Source: Heliocidaris tuberculata
Taxonomy: Eukaryota > Echinodermata > Echinoidea > Camarodonta > Echinometridae
Length of the DNA: 64,000 bases
Reading direction: 5' to 3'
Assembly (NCBI GenBank): GCA_025618425.1
Contig: CM046838.1
Location: forward strand, 13,788,010-13,852,009
The notes under the pieces are model-generated. The model did no database searches and was not told the DNA's origin. It worked only from the letters and a program-made list of their open reading frames with translations. Below are positions 46,035-56,744 of the stretch, piece by piece (position 1 is the stretch's first letter; each line of letters starts with the position of its first letter). Both the position numbers and the translations under genes were made by a program.

Positions 46035-46278
46035 TTAATTTCAACGCCTCAAACTGATGCACAGAGCTTGACATCCCACCAACAGTGTTATTGCCGAAGA
46101 CCTTGACCTCGTATGCATCCCATCTAGAGATATCATCCAAGGTAACTTCGATAGAGTTGGGAGGAGGAGACGACAGCTCCAGGATCTCCGACTGCCATTC
46201 TTCTTGGTTGGTGGTTACAACGCGGTAGCAGATCTCATAGAATAGTAATTTGCCATGACGTTGGTCCTCCGGAGGGGG
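46035..46278 (-). CDS. Cytokine receptor exon 7 (second half of domain 3)
   Basis: 244 nt entered in phase 0 after TTTTCCACTAG: PPPEDQRHGKLLFYEICYRV (strand C with its tyrosine), then ILELSSPPPNSIEVTLDDI, WDAYEVKVFGNNTVGG, and EALKL. The DAYEVKV-x(2)-NNTVG run is the classic strand F/G end of a fibronectin III domain. Donor GTAAGT, phase 1 (A|AT, Asn) to exon 8. Splitting of this domain into two exons contrasts with the single-exon domain 4. Confidence 0.9.
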
Positions 46279-46330
46279 CTAGTGGAAAAGAACAATTTTG
46301 AAAAAAATGTAGATGAAAGCAGCTTTAATG

Positions 46331-46599
46331 TCATAATAATTGGTAGTGAAAATGGTATGTCATTCTCTTAGTCCTATGGAGGGGGAAAGAGGTAAAAAAA
46401 AAAAGAAAAAAAAAAAAAAGAAGTAAAATGGAGATGAAAACAGCTTTTAATATCATAATAACTGATAGTGACAACATATAGCAGATCTCATAAGATTGTA
46501 CTATGCCAAGCTCCAGAGGAGGGGGCTTCGTGGCAAGGAAAAAAAAAAACTCCTTTACCAAGCCCTGTTCAAACTTATCCTCACAGAACTAGTTACAAT
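46331..46599. other. Intron sequence with A-rich tract
   Basis: 46,396-46,420 is nearly pure A/G. AGCAGATCTCATA occurs at 46,226 (in exon 7) and 46,483, and CTCC(G/A)GAGG(A/G)GGGGCT at 46,267 and 46,513. This suggests a diverged partial duplication of the exon 7 start in the intron. Confidence 0.5.
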
Positions 46600-47028
46600 C
46601 CCCCTGTTCAGACACAAAACGTTTATACCGAAACTCGATAAAGAAACGTATGAAATTTTCATCGTATAGCCTACGGACCGTTCAGACACATTTCTCGACC
46701 AATTAGGAAAACATCGTATAGATGCGCAGTTTTCCACTGCGCATGGTGTTATGGTCGCCGCTAGCCCCTGCCCCCTGGTAAGGTCACCTCTCGCGCGCGC
46801 TCACGTTAAGCCCCGCCCAGTTATACCGTTCTATGGTCGCCATACGTTCAGACACACACTGAAAGGTGATTCGTTATCGAGTTCTAGTTCGAAACGATGC
46901 TCTGACCCTAGTTTGGTTATACGACGTTTGGTTATACGACATTTCGTTAGTCAGCGTTCAGACACATAAATCCATCGTATAGCTATACTGTTTTGGTATA
47001 AATTTTTTGTGTCTGAACACATGTCTCC
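46600..47028. mobile_element. ~430-bp inverted-repeat element with GTTCAGACACA motifs
   Basis: CTGTTCAGACACAAAA and TTTATACCGAAA at the left pair with TTTTGGTATAAA and TTTTTTGTGTCTGAACA at the right. GTTCAGACACA occurs four times in direct orientation (about 46,603, 46,680, 46,845, 46,956) and once inverted. It lies in the intron between exons 6 and 7. Confidence 0.78.
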
Positions 47029-47254
47029 AGGAAAGAGGTCATGAATTTATTTTTTAAAAAGATTCTCGGTAATAAAATGCAGAATTGGCATTCATTTCCA
47101 AAGGTGGCAGGAAAATTTTTTGGTAGGAGAGAACTTTTGATGAGTTAAAAATCCACTTCAATATAACATTATGTGATAATTAATATGAATCCTCGAACTC
47201 CTTATAGTGACCATACATGTATTTATCAGTTATATTAATTATACTAATACTTAC

Positions 47255-47346
47255 CTTGATTGTAAAAGTAATATTTCTCCATTCAGGCTTGTCACATCCT
47301 AATCTTTCAGAACTTGGATTCTCAATAGTAGGACCACTTGAAGGGA
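47255..47346 (-). CDS. Cytokine receptor exon 6 (first half of domain 3)
   Basis: 92 nt: PSSGPTIENP, SERLGCDKPEW, RNITFTIK. A proline-rich start and a Cys-x(3)-Trp before the strand B/C region are consistent with a cytokine-receptor-type fibronectin domain. Phase G|TC (Val) from exon 5, phase 0 to exon 7. Donor GTAAGT; the acceptor TATTAATAG has a weak pyrimidine tract. Sequon NIT. Confidence 0.85.
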
Positions 47347-47754
47347 CTATTAATATAAGTAAAGTGAAGAGTTTTTAAAGGGTTTGTTCATTGATGAAAA
47401 TAAACGGATACCAGTAGCTCAATTTGAGAATGAAGGACCATGCATGTAGTCTGCAAATATAAAAAGAGACCTTACTAAATATGGTTGTTTCCGGATAATG
47501 CAATCATAAATTATAAAGGAACCTCAATGTGCCGAGGACACTCTGCCTCTACCACCATGCAATAACTGTATACTTACTTGTTCTGGTAAAACAGAAATAT
47601 TTTCATGAATTCATTTTCTCAATGCAGTACTTCTGACTCAATTAAAAGTCAAGTATTGTGGACCTGCATGCAGTCATCTCGTGGGCTGTCGTCTCATACA
47701 GGCTGTCGGTCGCGTGAAACTGATAACTTTTCAGAACCCACAAGCTAGCTCCAA

Positions 47755-48035
47755 TGGGCTGTAGCCACTGTTAACTAGTGGATACGTCACTGGACTGCAT
47801 ATCACAAGGTACAGGGTTCAAGTCCCTGCCTAATCATTAACCTCCTCCCAGCATGGGCAATACCCATACTGAACCATTTTCCATCCTCGAGCATGGAAAG
47901 GTAAATGGGTACATGTAATAAGACATTTCTAAAATGCCTGAGTGCTTTACCAGGGTAGCAAGCTAGGATAAAGCCGGGGTAATTTAATTAATGCGCCTAT
48001 GAATAGGTTTCTAGTGCCACATAATGACATTACTT
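47755..48035 (+). mobile_element. tRNA-derived SINE
   Basis: A tRNA-like head with a T-arm/B-box GGGTTCAAGTCCC (47,815-47,827) and a plausible A-box (TAGTGGATACGTCACTGG) 50 bp upstream. The body follows (GGGTACATGTAATAAGAC, GAGTGCTTTACCAGGGTAGC), then a (TTA)n tail at about 48,030. It sits in the receptor intron between exons 5 and 6. Confidence 0.75.
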
Positions 48036-48106
48036 TATTATTATTAATTACGTTGGGAGCAATGAAGTAAAACTGTATACAATGAACGAAACTAAATGTG
48101 TCTTAC

Positions 48107-48260
48107 CGTCTTCCTTCGTGGTGAAATTGTACACTGTGCTTCTGCTATCTTCCTTATTGATACTGCACCATAATGATATGCTGTAGTTTGAAAACGGCTT
48201 CAGTTTCTTAAGAAAGATGTGCTGTTCTCCAGTACGTTCATTCAGCCTATCATAGAAATA
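48107..48260 (-). CDS. Cytokine receptor exon 5 (second half of domain 2)
   Basis: 154 nt: YFYDRLNERTGEQHIFLKKL, KPFSNYSISLWCSI, then STVYNFTTKED. Pattern L-x-P-x(2)-NYSI-x-L is the usual E-F region of a fibronectin/cytokine-receptor domain. It joins exon 4 in phase 0, making ADYELK|YFYD, a continuous strand C. I used the acceptor after TGTTTGAAG because it follows the only good pyrimidine tract and keeps phase 0. Donor GTAAGA, phase 1 to exon 6. The WSxWS motif expected near the end is absent. Confidence 0.85.
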
Positions 48261-48600
48261 CTTCAAACACATACAGAAGAAGGAAATAACAAGAAAGAAT
48301 ATTTAGGTTATATGCTCTACTGTAAAGGTGTCATGGTCCAGTTGAAAGGGAAGTCCAGACCCTTTTTAAAAATCTTTGTCTATAGATACATCTATAGATA
48401 CATCATCATGCTCACAAGTAACATAATCTAGATGAAATATTTTAAAGTTTCAACCATGAAATGAAGACTCTGAAGGCATAGCAAGTACAGTTTGCCTATA
48501 TAGATTACAGCTGACTTGTGGAATAAGCATACAGACTGACAAAGGCCATATTGTTAATTAAAGTCATTATGCCCAATGCTATCAAAGATTTTTTGAACAT

Positions 48601-48763
48601 CTGGGCCCCGTTGCATAAAACTTTCCATTAATGGTAACTCTGCTATAAATGGTAACTACCATGGTAACATCACTCAACAGCCAATCAAAATCAAGGTTTC
48701 CATGGGAGTTACCATTAATGGCAAAGTTACCGTTAATATTAAGTTTTATGCAACGGGGCCCTG
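48601..48763. mobile_element. hAT-like MITE
   Basis: GGGCCCCGTTGCATAAAACT at the left and AGTTTTATGCAACGGGGCCC at the right, 163 bp, with paired internal TTAATGGTAACT and AGTTACCATTAA. Typical of short hAT-type non-autonomous elements in echinoderms and other deuterostomes. Confidence 0.85.
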
Positions 48764-49390
48764 GTGTATCTCTACTTCATCATTCTCTAACTGTAAATGT
48801 TTGTCTAAAAACTTTAAAGAATGATAAAGATTACCATGCAAGCAGCTACATGTATACATTACATGGTGTCAAAAAATATAGCAACAAGATTCGAATCGAC
48901 ATAATTTCATAAAGCATTGTCAATGAAACTCTGTAGGTATATTTTTGTAGTATCTTCCGAACTTTTTATTAATTCACATGGGTTTCAAAGAAATGAATTT
49001 CTCCAGGACACACCAGTAGATCTAAAGTGCATGCCAATCATGTATGAGCATACGATAGAAAAGGTCTGTACCCTTTGAACAATACTTTTTATGAATCATG
49101 CACATTTTGGGTTACAAGCAAAACAGCATGCCGAGAAGTAGCTATACCAGATAAAAGAACACTCCAAGGATTAATATGTCCCGAAACATCAGCTTGTAGT
49201 ATTTACCTTTCAGTTTAAACACAAAGCAAATAAATTGTTGAATACTAAAATTTCTGAACGGTTGCAATTTTCGTTCATTCTAAAGTGAGGTAATAAGTCA
49301 AAAAAGAGAATTGAAATATATCTATCAACGCAGACTATGCATAAGCTTGTTCTTTTTCTTTAACCCATTTGCCTACATAATGTCATGAAC

Positions 49391-50131
49391 TAGTCAGGTT
49401 CACTATGTATTTTTGTGCAAAATTTTTGGAGATTAGTAAAACTATACATTTTTGGAATCGATAGAAGATAGGGAATCCAAAAATTGATGTTGGCATTTGC
49501 ACAAAACCCTGACCGAGCAGCCATTTTGGATTTTCAAAATGGCCGTCATATGTAACTAGTATTGAACAATTTTGAAGATATTTTTGTAACAGAACCTCAT
49601 TCTATCATTTTTGTGGTAGCATATTAAAGGGCATTAATTTCTCTACAACATGATACCACATTCGCTGGGTTTGGTGATGATTTGTATTATAATTATTTTT
49701 GCCCGAGAATGTGATTTTTGTCATTTTTTCCCCCCAAAATATGAATTGCTTCAAAATACATATTTCTCCATATTTCAAAAGTCCATTTCACGAATGACTT
49801 TCAACTTTACAGAAAAACATCCATAATATATATATAGGGTCAATATCATATGAAAATTAAAAGTTCATTGCTTATCTAACAAAAAAGTTATAGTACTCTA
49901 AAGTCAACACTTTGATATTTGCTAAAACAAAGAAATAATGAAAAACATGGTTGCCAAGGGCTGCCTATAGTCAGGTTCACTATGTATTTTTGTTCAAAAT
50001 CTTTTGGAGATTAGCAAAACTATACATTTTCGGAATTGTTAGAGGATGGATAATTCAAAATTGATGTTGGCATTTGCACAAACACCGGCATGGTGGCCAT
50101 TTTGGACTTTTTTCAAAATGGCCGCCATAAA
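49391..50131 (+). repeat. Direct repeat pair (~165 bp), 577 bp apart
   Basis: 49,391-49,555 and 49,968-50,131 share TAGTCAGGTTCACTATGTAT, GATGTTGGCATTTGCACAAA and CCATTTTGGA..TTTTCAAAATGGC. A third partial CATTTTGGATTTTCAAAATGGC piece, longer than 20 bases, spans 50,263-50,285. The intervening sequence is non-coding. Confidence 0.8.
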
Positions 50132-50285
50132 ATAGATAATTTGCCTTATCTCGGCTTCTTTTAAAGGTATAAACGTAATGAAATGTACCAATCCTACTAT
50201 GGGTGCAGAAAAAAAGTGACATTACTAGACATCTACTTCTAACGCTTCCTCGCATATGGAGGTCATTTTGGATTTTCAAAATGGC

Positions 50286-51587
50286 AAACGTGTAATATAT
50301 ATATATATATATATATATATGTTGCCTGAGTCTACCAGGGAAAGTTACAATGCTACAATAATAAATGCAATTCCTATTCACTCATGCATAAAATTTTAAT
50401 CCCATAAACCACAAATTTCACTCAGCAAACCCAAACTCATCACAACTGATCATAATTTTTTCATATCATCCTCAATTCCGTAAGCTCTAAAGGACTTTCC
50501 TCTCACAAATTGAAAGGCCCATTCCTGTGCAACCTAATTTCCATACCCTTTACAAAAGTGAGCAGTACTCACCCAAGCATGAATTATTTTCGGACTTTTT
50601 GGTGTCATATGAAAGTTGAGTCTATGAGCTTTCCATACATATAACCCTCCCCCCCCCCCCAGAATCATATGTTTTTTTATTTGGCAGCCATTTCAAAAGT
50701 GTAAAGTTTTTTTTTGAGACGCACGGTAGAGCGCCGACAAGATTAGGAAGGGTTGCGGAAGCAAATTATGAGCCCATTCAAATGCTGCATTTATACTTTC
50801 CCGAATTTTGATTCCGCATAATTTGCGCATCGTTCGTGTTAGTGCCGGAAGTGCTTGAAATGCATGACAGAAAATCAAACATGTTTAATTTTTTGGCACC
50901 ATTCGTGAACACCCCGTGAACTTTACGCAACCTAGTCGCGAGCTAGCCGTGTCAGTGCACGCCAGTGCGAGCCATCGGCAAAGTGGCACGCATGTTCCGG
51001 ACTAGCTCACGACTAGGTCACAAATTAGTTGCTCAAATATGCGCACTCTTTACGAATACTCCCCGCACAGTTTTCGCATAACATGCGCATATATAGTCTA
51101 CGCATGTAGAACATGTGATCAAAACACGTGGTATTTTAGCCTGATCTCTACGTAAAAAATCTTATTCAGCTTTCCCTCCTTAAATTGGCAGCAGTTAAAC
51201 TTATTTCACTCCTACATAGTTTGAACAAAAAAATGTTTATTAAATGAACCAGTGTGAATGAAAATTGCACAATTTAACAGAAAAATTGCTAATTTGTACA
51301 CCAGAATAGTGATTGCGCATATATATTTTACACTGCGTTGCTAATTCCAAGACTGTAATGATTAGTGTCAATTAAATAGATCCCATTATGAAAGGCACAA
51401 TGTACTGCATTGAAAATAAACTGAAAATTTTCTAGGATTTTTTTATCCCTCTGCTCATGTATAATTTGTAATTCCTAGCAGTCTCTATCAAGAGATTTCA
51501 AAAAACCTGACGAAAAGGAGACACTGTACAAATCCAGTCGATCCCGAACAATCGTGAAAATGAATGACGAATTGATGCGTGAACAAC
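50286..51587. other. Intronic sequence, no exon recognised
   Basis: Contains a TA tract (50,297-50,322), a C-run (50,648), and a GC-rich block at 50,700-51,070 with CTAGTCGCGAGCTAG (50,931) and a near-complement CTAGCTCACGACTAG (51,002). The block is probably an old inverted-repeat element. It lies in the large intron between receptor exons 4 and 5. Confidence 0.45.
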
Positions 51588-52305
51588 AGGGGCGTAGATA
51601 GCGGAGGGGGGGGGGGGGATGATGGGGGTATGCATCCCCTAACTTTTCAGGTGGGAGGGGGGGGGGTGGTGTGTACAAAGATCCCCCCAGGTTTCACACC
51701 CCCTCGAAAAAAAAAAGATGGTGGAAAATATACATTTTTTTTATATGTTGTAGATATATTATTACTAATATTATTCAAATTTATATATTCTTTATTTCAA
51801 TATAGATATTACTTATTTATGTACATCACTGTAGCTTTATATGAATTTATCAATATTTATCTACAATTCTGTCTGCTACTGATTTTTCCCGATATATTTT
51901 TACACTAATAGAAAGAGAAAACCATCTACTTCAAATTATACAACCTGGGTGCTGATCTTGGAGGGATATGGAGGTATAATTTAATAAAAACCTGAAGTGG
52001 GGCGGGGTGGCCTGTGTTACCATCCCCAATATAATTTTAGGTGACTTTTTTCAAAGCCATAATGGAGAAAAATTATTTAGATAAAAAGTACATGCAATTA
52101 ATCTCGATTTAGAGGGTTCAGTCGGTAACTTTCCTTTATAATGCAATTTTGCCACACTCATGTTATTAGTAATACTAACAATTTTAAAAAGTGAAATGAA
52201 AAATATAGTCACACGAATCGAATGTGATGGGGAAAGAGGGAATACATCCCCCCAATATTTATCGAGGATGATGACCTGTGTCATCATCAACCAACTATAC
52301 ATAGA
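51588..52305 (-). mobile_element. Inverted copy of the 595-1,315 element
   Basis: Runs in the opposite orientation to 595-1,315, with the same ends (CAGGGGCGTAGA and GACCTGTGTCATCATCA). Moderately diverged from it, unlike the near-identical copy at 61,719. Confidence 0.78.
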
Positions 52306-52334
52306 ATAATGATGAATAACGGGAATGTAGTCTT

Positions 52335-53090
52335 TAGCGAATTTAGCGAATTTCTACTCTCATATATAAGAGCAAAAAATTGTAGCGGCTACTCGCTACC
52401 AGTATATATATGTGTGTGACGGAGGATAGCGGTTATACTCGCTATTCGCTACCAGTATATAATTATGTAGGAGGAAAGATAGCGGTTATATTCGCTATTC
52501 GCTACCAGTATTATAACTGTGTAGGAGGGAGTATAGCGGTTATACTTATACTCGCTCTTTCGCTACCAGCGAAATGTGGTTAGAGGAGATAGCGAGTATA
52601 ACCACTAGCAAAGGTCGAATACTATAAATAAGGGTAGAGGAGATAGCAAGTATAACAGCTAGCAAAGGTCAAACACTAATACAATGGGTGGAGGAGATAG
52701 CGACTATAACCGCTACGCTAGCAAAGCTCGAACATTAATAATATGGGGAGAGCAGATAGTGAGTATAACCGCTTACAAAACTCGGATACTTATAGTATGG
52801 TCAGAGGATTTAGCGAATATAACAGCTAACAAAGCTCGAACATTAATAATATGGTCAGAGGATTTAGCGAGTATATACCGCTAACAGCTCTCGAACACTT
52901 ATAATATGAGTAGAGGAGATAGCGAGTATAACCGCTAGCAACGCTCGAACACTTATAATATGGGTAGATCAGATAACGGGTATACTCGCTAAACAACCTG
53001 CACTACTAGTATATACTGGTAGCAGTTTGCCGCTAACAATTTCTGCTCTTATGTATGAGAGTGAAGAGTGGCTAGCTTAGCGAATTAGAA
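52335..53090. mobile_element. Foldback element with ~54-bp tandem repeats in its arms
   Basis: Ends TTAGCGAATTTCTACTCTCA and TGAGAGTGAAGAG..TTAGCGAA are inverted. From the left end inward there are four units of TAGCGGTTATACTCGCTATT type (about 52,384, 52,428, 52,481, 52,535). On the right are eight units of GGAGATAGCGAGTATAACCG type (about 52,589 to 52,971, mean spacing about 54 bp). The two unit types are complements of each other, so the element can fold into a long imperfect hairpin. No ORF. It resembles foldback (FB) transposon architecture. Confidence 0.8.
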
Positions 53091-53911
53091 AACACCCATG
53101 AGGGCCTGTGAGCATGGTGAGGGACCAAAATGAGGGCAAGTGTAAATGGGGCATAAGTCATTTGAAATCCAAATTTTGGTCTCGACCAAAATTTGGACGC
53201 GGAAATTTTGCCCTCTCCCGAAAGTGCGGAAATGCCGGGAAGTGTTTAGAACTATAAAGACAGTGAACGGAATCTTTCAAGAATATGCGGATAGGTTGCT
53301 GAATGAATGCGGATTTACTTATTTTGCATTCTGCGTCTTGTCTGCGCCCTAGTGGACGCCAGGTTTAAAGAAAGAGTAATTAAACATTCATTTAGCCTGA
53401 GCAGAAGGCAGCAGTAAATTTAGACGCACAAATCGGTGGAAGTTTGAGAAAAAAGAATATAAAATTTTTTGAAAAGTTGAAACCACATCACCTGTATACA
53501 CTGACATGGAGAATCTTTTTATTTATAATGTATTTGCATGGTCTACATTTCATAATTACTTAAAATAGCCACTTACTTGATGGAACTGACCATTTTTCCT
53601 GATAACATGGGTTCATGCTCTACAATGAAAATATATCGGTACCATCATACAAATTGAGAAATGGGATATTTTTAATAATTTACGGAAATGCAGTCCATCC
53701 AGCTTCATGTCATTAGTGATCTCAAATTGCTTATTATTTGTCCAATTTATATCTAAAACTTAAATATCTATTTCTCTTTAAAAAATTATAATCAGGTCAA
53801 ATTTATGAGGGATTAATTCCACTTATACAAGATTATCGAAGTATAGCTTTTTCCTGTGCGATTTTCTACAGTAGCTCTTGCATGCATTATATTGCACTAT
53901 AAGAGCGCTTA

Positions 53912-53927
<16 letters not shown>
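53091..53927. other. Intronic sequence, no exon recognised
   Basis: No ORF with convincing splice context. A 43-nt candidate mini-exon at about 53,575 was considered and rejected. Confidence 0.4.
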
Positions 53928-53960
<33 letters not shown>

Positions 53961-53975
53961 TTTAAATACTTCTTC

Positions 53976-54230
53976 TCATCTTGGAAACTCCAAATTTGTA
54001 GCAGAGTATATTTGAAAACTCCCTGAATCAAGTCATCTTACTGATGTAAGAAAATTCAACCTAGCTTACAAAGAATTTTGGTGTTTATTTTTTTACTAAT
54101 GCAGCAGTGAACGTAATAGTTCCCTATAGCTATGGAACTATGAGTGGATTAGTTCCAATATCAGCAAACTTTATAGAAATCATATCTCTATAAATTCAGT
54201 ACTGGGGATAGATAAATCCGAAATGGTATG
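53976..54230 (+). repeat. Dispersed repeat shared with 26,745-26,950
   Basis: CTCCCTGAATCAAGTCATCT, AATGCAGCAGTGAACGT and AACTATGAGTGG match the earlier copy in order. A (TA)n tract precedes it (53,928-53,957). Confidence 0.6.
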
Positions 54231-55458
54231 TTACTACTTTAATTAAAAGAAGCGGTTGGCAATAAAATTTTGCTCAGTTAAAGACCTAAATAATAAATTA
54301 TAGATGAATTATCAATGAAAAGTGAATGTAAAAATGTATCCGGCTTTACCTTAAGTGACCGAGACAATGAATTATAAATGTAAGTACTATAATCAGAGGG
54401 AATAAAAGTTTCAGTATACAACAACATAATCGGGGTAAATGTACCTTATATTTTTAACATGACCAAAAATTTCTACGGTTTTGACCCCACTCTTCTACAT
54501 ATAAATGTAATTTTCTCGTGAGATTTTTGTCAACCCTATTAAAAAAATCATAACAAAGTGATTATGTATTGTGGAAGGACATGTATCACAAACTCGTGAC
54601 CAATTGCCAATAGGGATTTTCATAGTTTTTTTCCACAGCATTAAAAAAATATAACTTCCGTATTAATTTCCTGATTTCCCTAAATGTTTTAAAATTGGTT
54701 TCTTTATTGAATTTTCTCCTTTTATTTGTGGGGCTGGACACCACCATTTAAAGTTCTTGGCCGACAACAGAAAAACACTGAAGACGCCATTAGTTGGACA
54801 TGTTGGATGCTCGTTGTTTATTTGTTAAAGATGAAAAATAACGGAAAACAGAAACCCCCTAGTCAAAATATTTCATACACGTAAGGATAGAGAAAGCTAC
54901 ATCATCTCAGCTATGTCATTCACCAAACTACAGGCTGCGACTGGTAAAAAACCTCCACATCAGTGGCTACTGGTAGTCTTTTATAATAACTGCAAATAAT
55001 AACGGCTACTGGTTACAGCTTCGTTAAACTTTCTCTCGTATACATGTAGTGTAGACGAACATCAGATAAGTGTCTACCCAGCAGGGCCTTTCCTGACATG
55101 TATCCACATCTATAAGAACTACTTTTTATGCATATTTTAATTATCCTTCATTGAACTTATTCATTAAAATCAGTAAAACATTATTTATTGTTTGCCTGAG
55201 AATATACCATATTAACTTCATATTTACATTTAACATCATCTCTGAACAATTAAGAGAGAGTCAATCGAGGTACTATTTTGTCCTCGGAGTAAGTATACAA
55301 AACCCACGTGACCTTTACATCGAAATGCACCCGAAATGATGTAGGGTGGTCTGTAGAGAATTAATAAAAAAGGAAAATTTCAGTATTGTGAAGTCAAAAA
55401 GAGTTTGGACCACTACATACTGAAAGAAAGTTATTCTGGCAGAGGCAGCACTTCCGGT
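54231..55458. other. Intronic sequence, no gene recognised
   Basis: 54,540-54,760 resembles the 17,370-type dispersed repeat. Otherwise unique AT-rich DNA. Confidence 0.4.
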
Positions 55459-56055
55459 GGGGGGGGGGGGGGGGGGGGGGGGAAGGGTGCACAGCGCCCC
55501 CACTTTTTCAAGTTCCTAAAATGTGCCCTTTTTATTCCTGAAAAAATGCCCCTTTTCTCTCTGAGAAGTGCCCTTTTCACTACTAAAAATGCCTCTTTTC
55601 CTTTCTAATAAGGGACCTTTCCCCCTTTGATAAGTGCCCCTTTTAATCCTCTGATAAGTATCCGTTTTCAAATCTGATAACTGCCTCCTTATATCTCTTA
55701 TAAGTGCAATTTTACTTCGGATAGGTGCCCCTTTTCCCTTCTAATATGTGGCCTTTTCCCCTTCTGACAAATTCCCCTTTTCAAATCTGATAATTGCCTT
55801 CTTATCTCTCTTATAAGTCCATGTTTACTCCTGATAGATGCCCCTTTGTCCTTCTAATAAGTGCCAATTTTTCCCTTCTGATAATTGCCCCTTTTCAAAT
55901 CTTAATAAGTGCCCCTCTTTTATCCGATAAGTGCCCCTTTATCTATCGAATATTTGCCCTTTCCTCTTATCATAAGTGCCCCTTTTCAACTTTTATAAGT
56001 GCCCCTCTCCAGCCCTGATAAGCGCCAATTTCCCTTCTGAAATATGCCCCTTTTA
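55459..56055. repeat. Poly-G run and TGATAAGTGCCCCTTTT degenerate minisatellite
   Basis: A G-run of about 24 at 55,459-55,482, then about 20 drifted units of CT(G/T)ATAAGTGCCCCTTTT(C), spaced roughly 22-35 bp, to about 56,052. Non-coding. Confidence 0.85.
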
Positions 56056-56139
56056 ATTTCCAACTGTTTCTTACAAAAATGTCATATTTAGCTTCAGAAG
56101 AATCAGTACTACTTTATGTAGTAACAGGGGTTACATGTC

Positions 56140-56475
56140 GTTTTTCCGAAAGTTCATAATTCCGAAGGTTCGTTTTTTCCGAAGGTTCGTTACTCCGACA
56201 GTTAGTAATTCCGAAGGTTAATAATTCCGAAAGTTAAAAAGAGTTCATATTTCCGAAGGTTCTTTATTCCAAAAAGTTATATAGGGCTCTATTGTATTTT
56301 CGGAATTACGAACCTTTGAAATTATGAACCCTTTTTTATTTTCGGAATTACGAACCTTCGGAGTAATGCATCAAATGTTCGGAATTACGGACTCTATTTC
56401 ATTTTCGGAATTATGAACCCCTTGCTATGGGATATTTGCCTGTAAGAATTACGAACCTTCGAAAAAACGATTACC
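56140..56475. repeat. Imperfect palindrome of CCGAAGGTT units
   Basis: The left arm has TTCCGAAGGTT-type units in direct orientation, the right arm AACCTTCGGAA-type complements. The ends (TTACATGTCGTTTTTCCGAA and TTCGAAAAAACGATTAC) also pair. A 60-bp fragment of the same family is at 26,600-26,650. Confidence 0.8.
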
Positions 56476-56744
56476 CCCCCCCCCCGTAACAGGTACCCCA
56501 TACAATATAACAACCACAATGCAAGGCAGTGGAGCTGGAATTAAGAGGGGCACAATGCCCCCCTCCGCCCCCACCCCCCCCCCCCATGCAAGGGCTTTGT
56601 CATTCCGCTCGTGCCCAGAATTTACACCAAGTAAGGGCAATATATTCTGAACAATTCCCATAACTCGCTCGTTACGCTAGCTCACTCTTATAGTATATAA
56701 TGAAATCAAGCAGATCGCATAAAGTATGTTGATATAGATGTAAT

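Noticed and set aside
47755..47830. Functional tRNA gene
   Set aside because: A B-box-like T arm is present, but no full cloverleaf or acceptor stem forms. A SINE head fits better.
52384..52980. CRISPR-like regular spacing of a repeat
   Set aside because: The roughly 54-bp units are repeats throughout, with no unique spacers, and occur in inverted sets. The DNA is eukaryotic.
53575..53620. Minus-strand 43-nt mini-exon (NPCYQEKWSVPS) with good GT-AG sites between receptor exons 4 and 5
   Set aside because: Its exit phase (1) does not fit exon 5, whereas exon 4 joins exon 5 directly in phase 0 and completes one domain.
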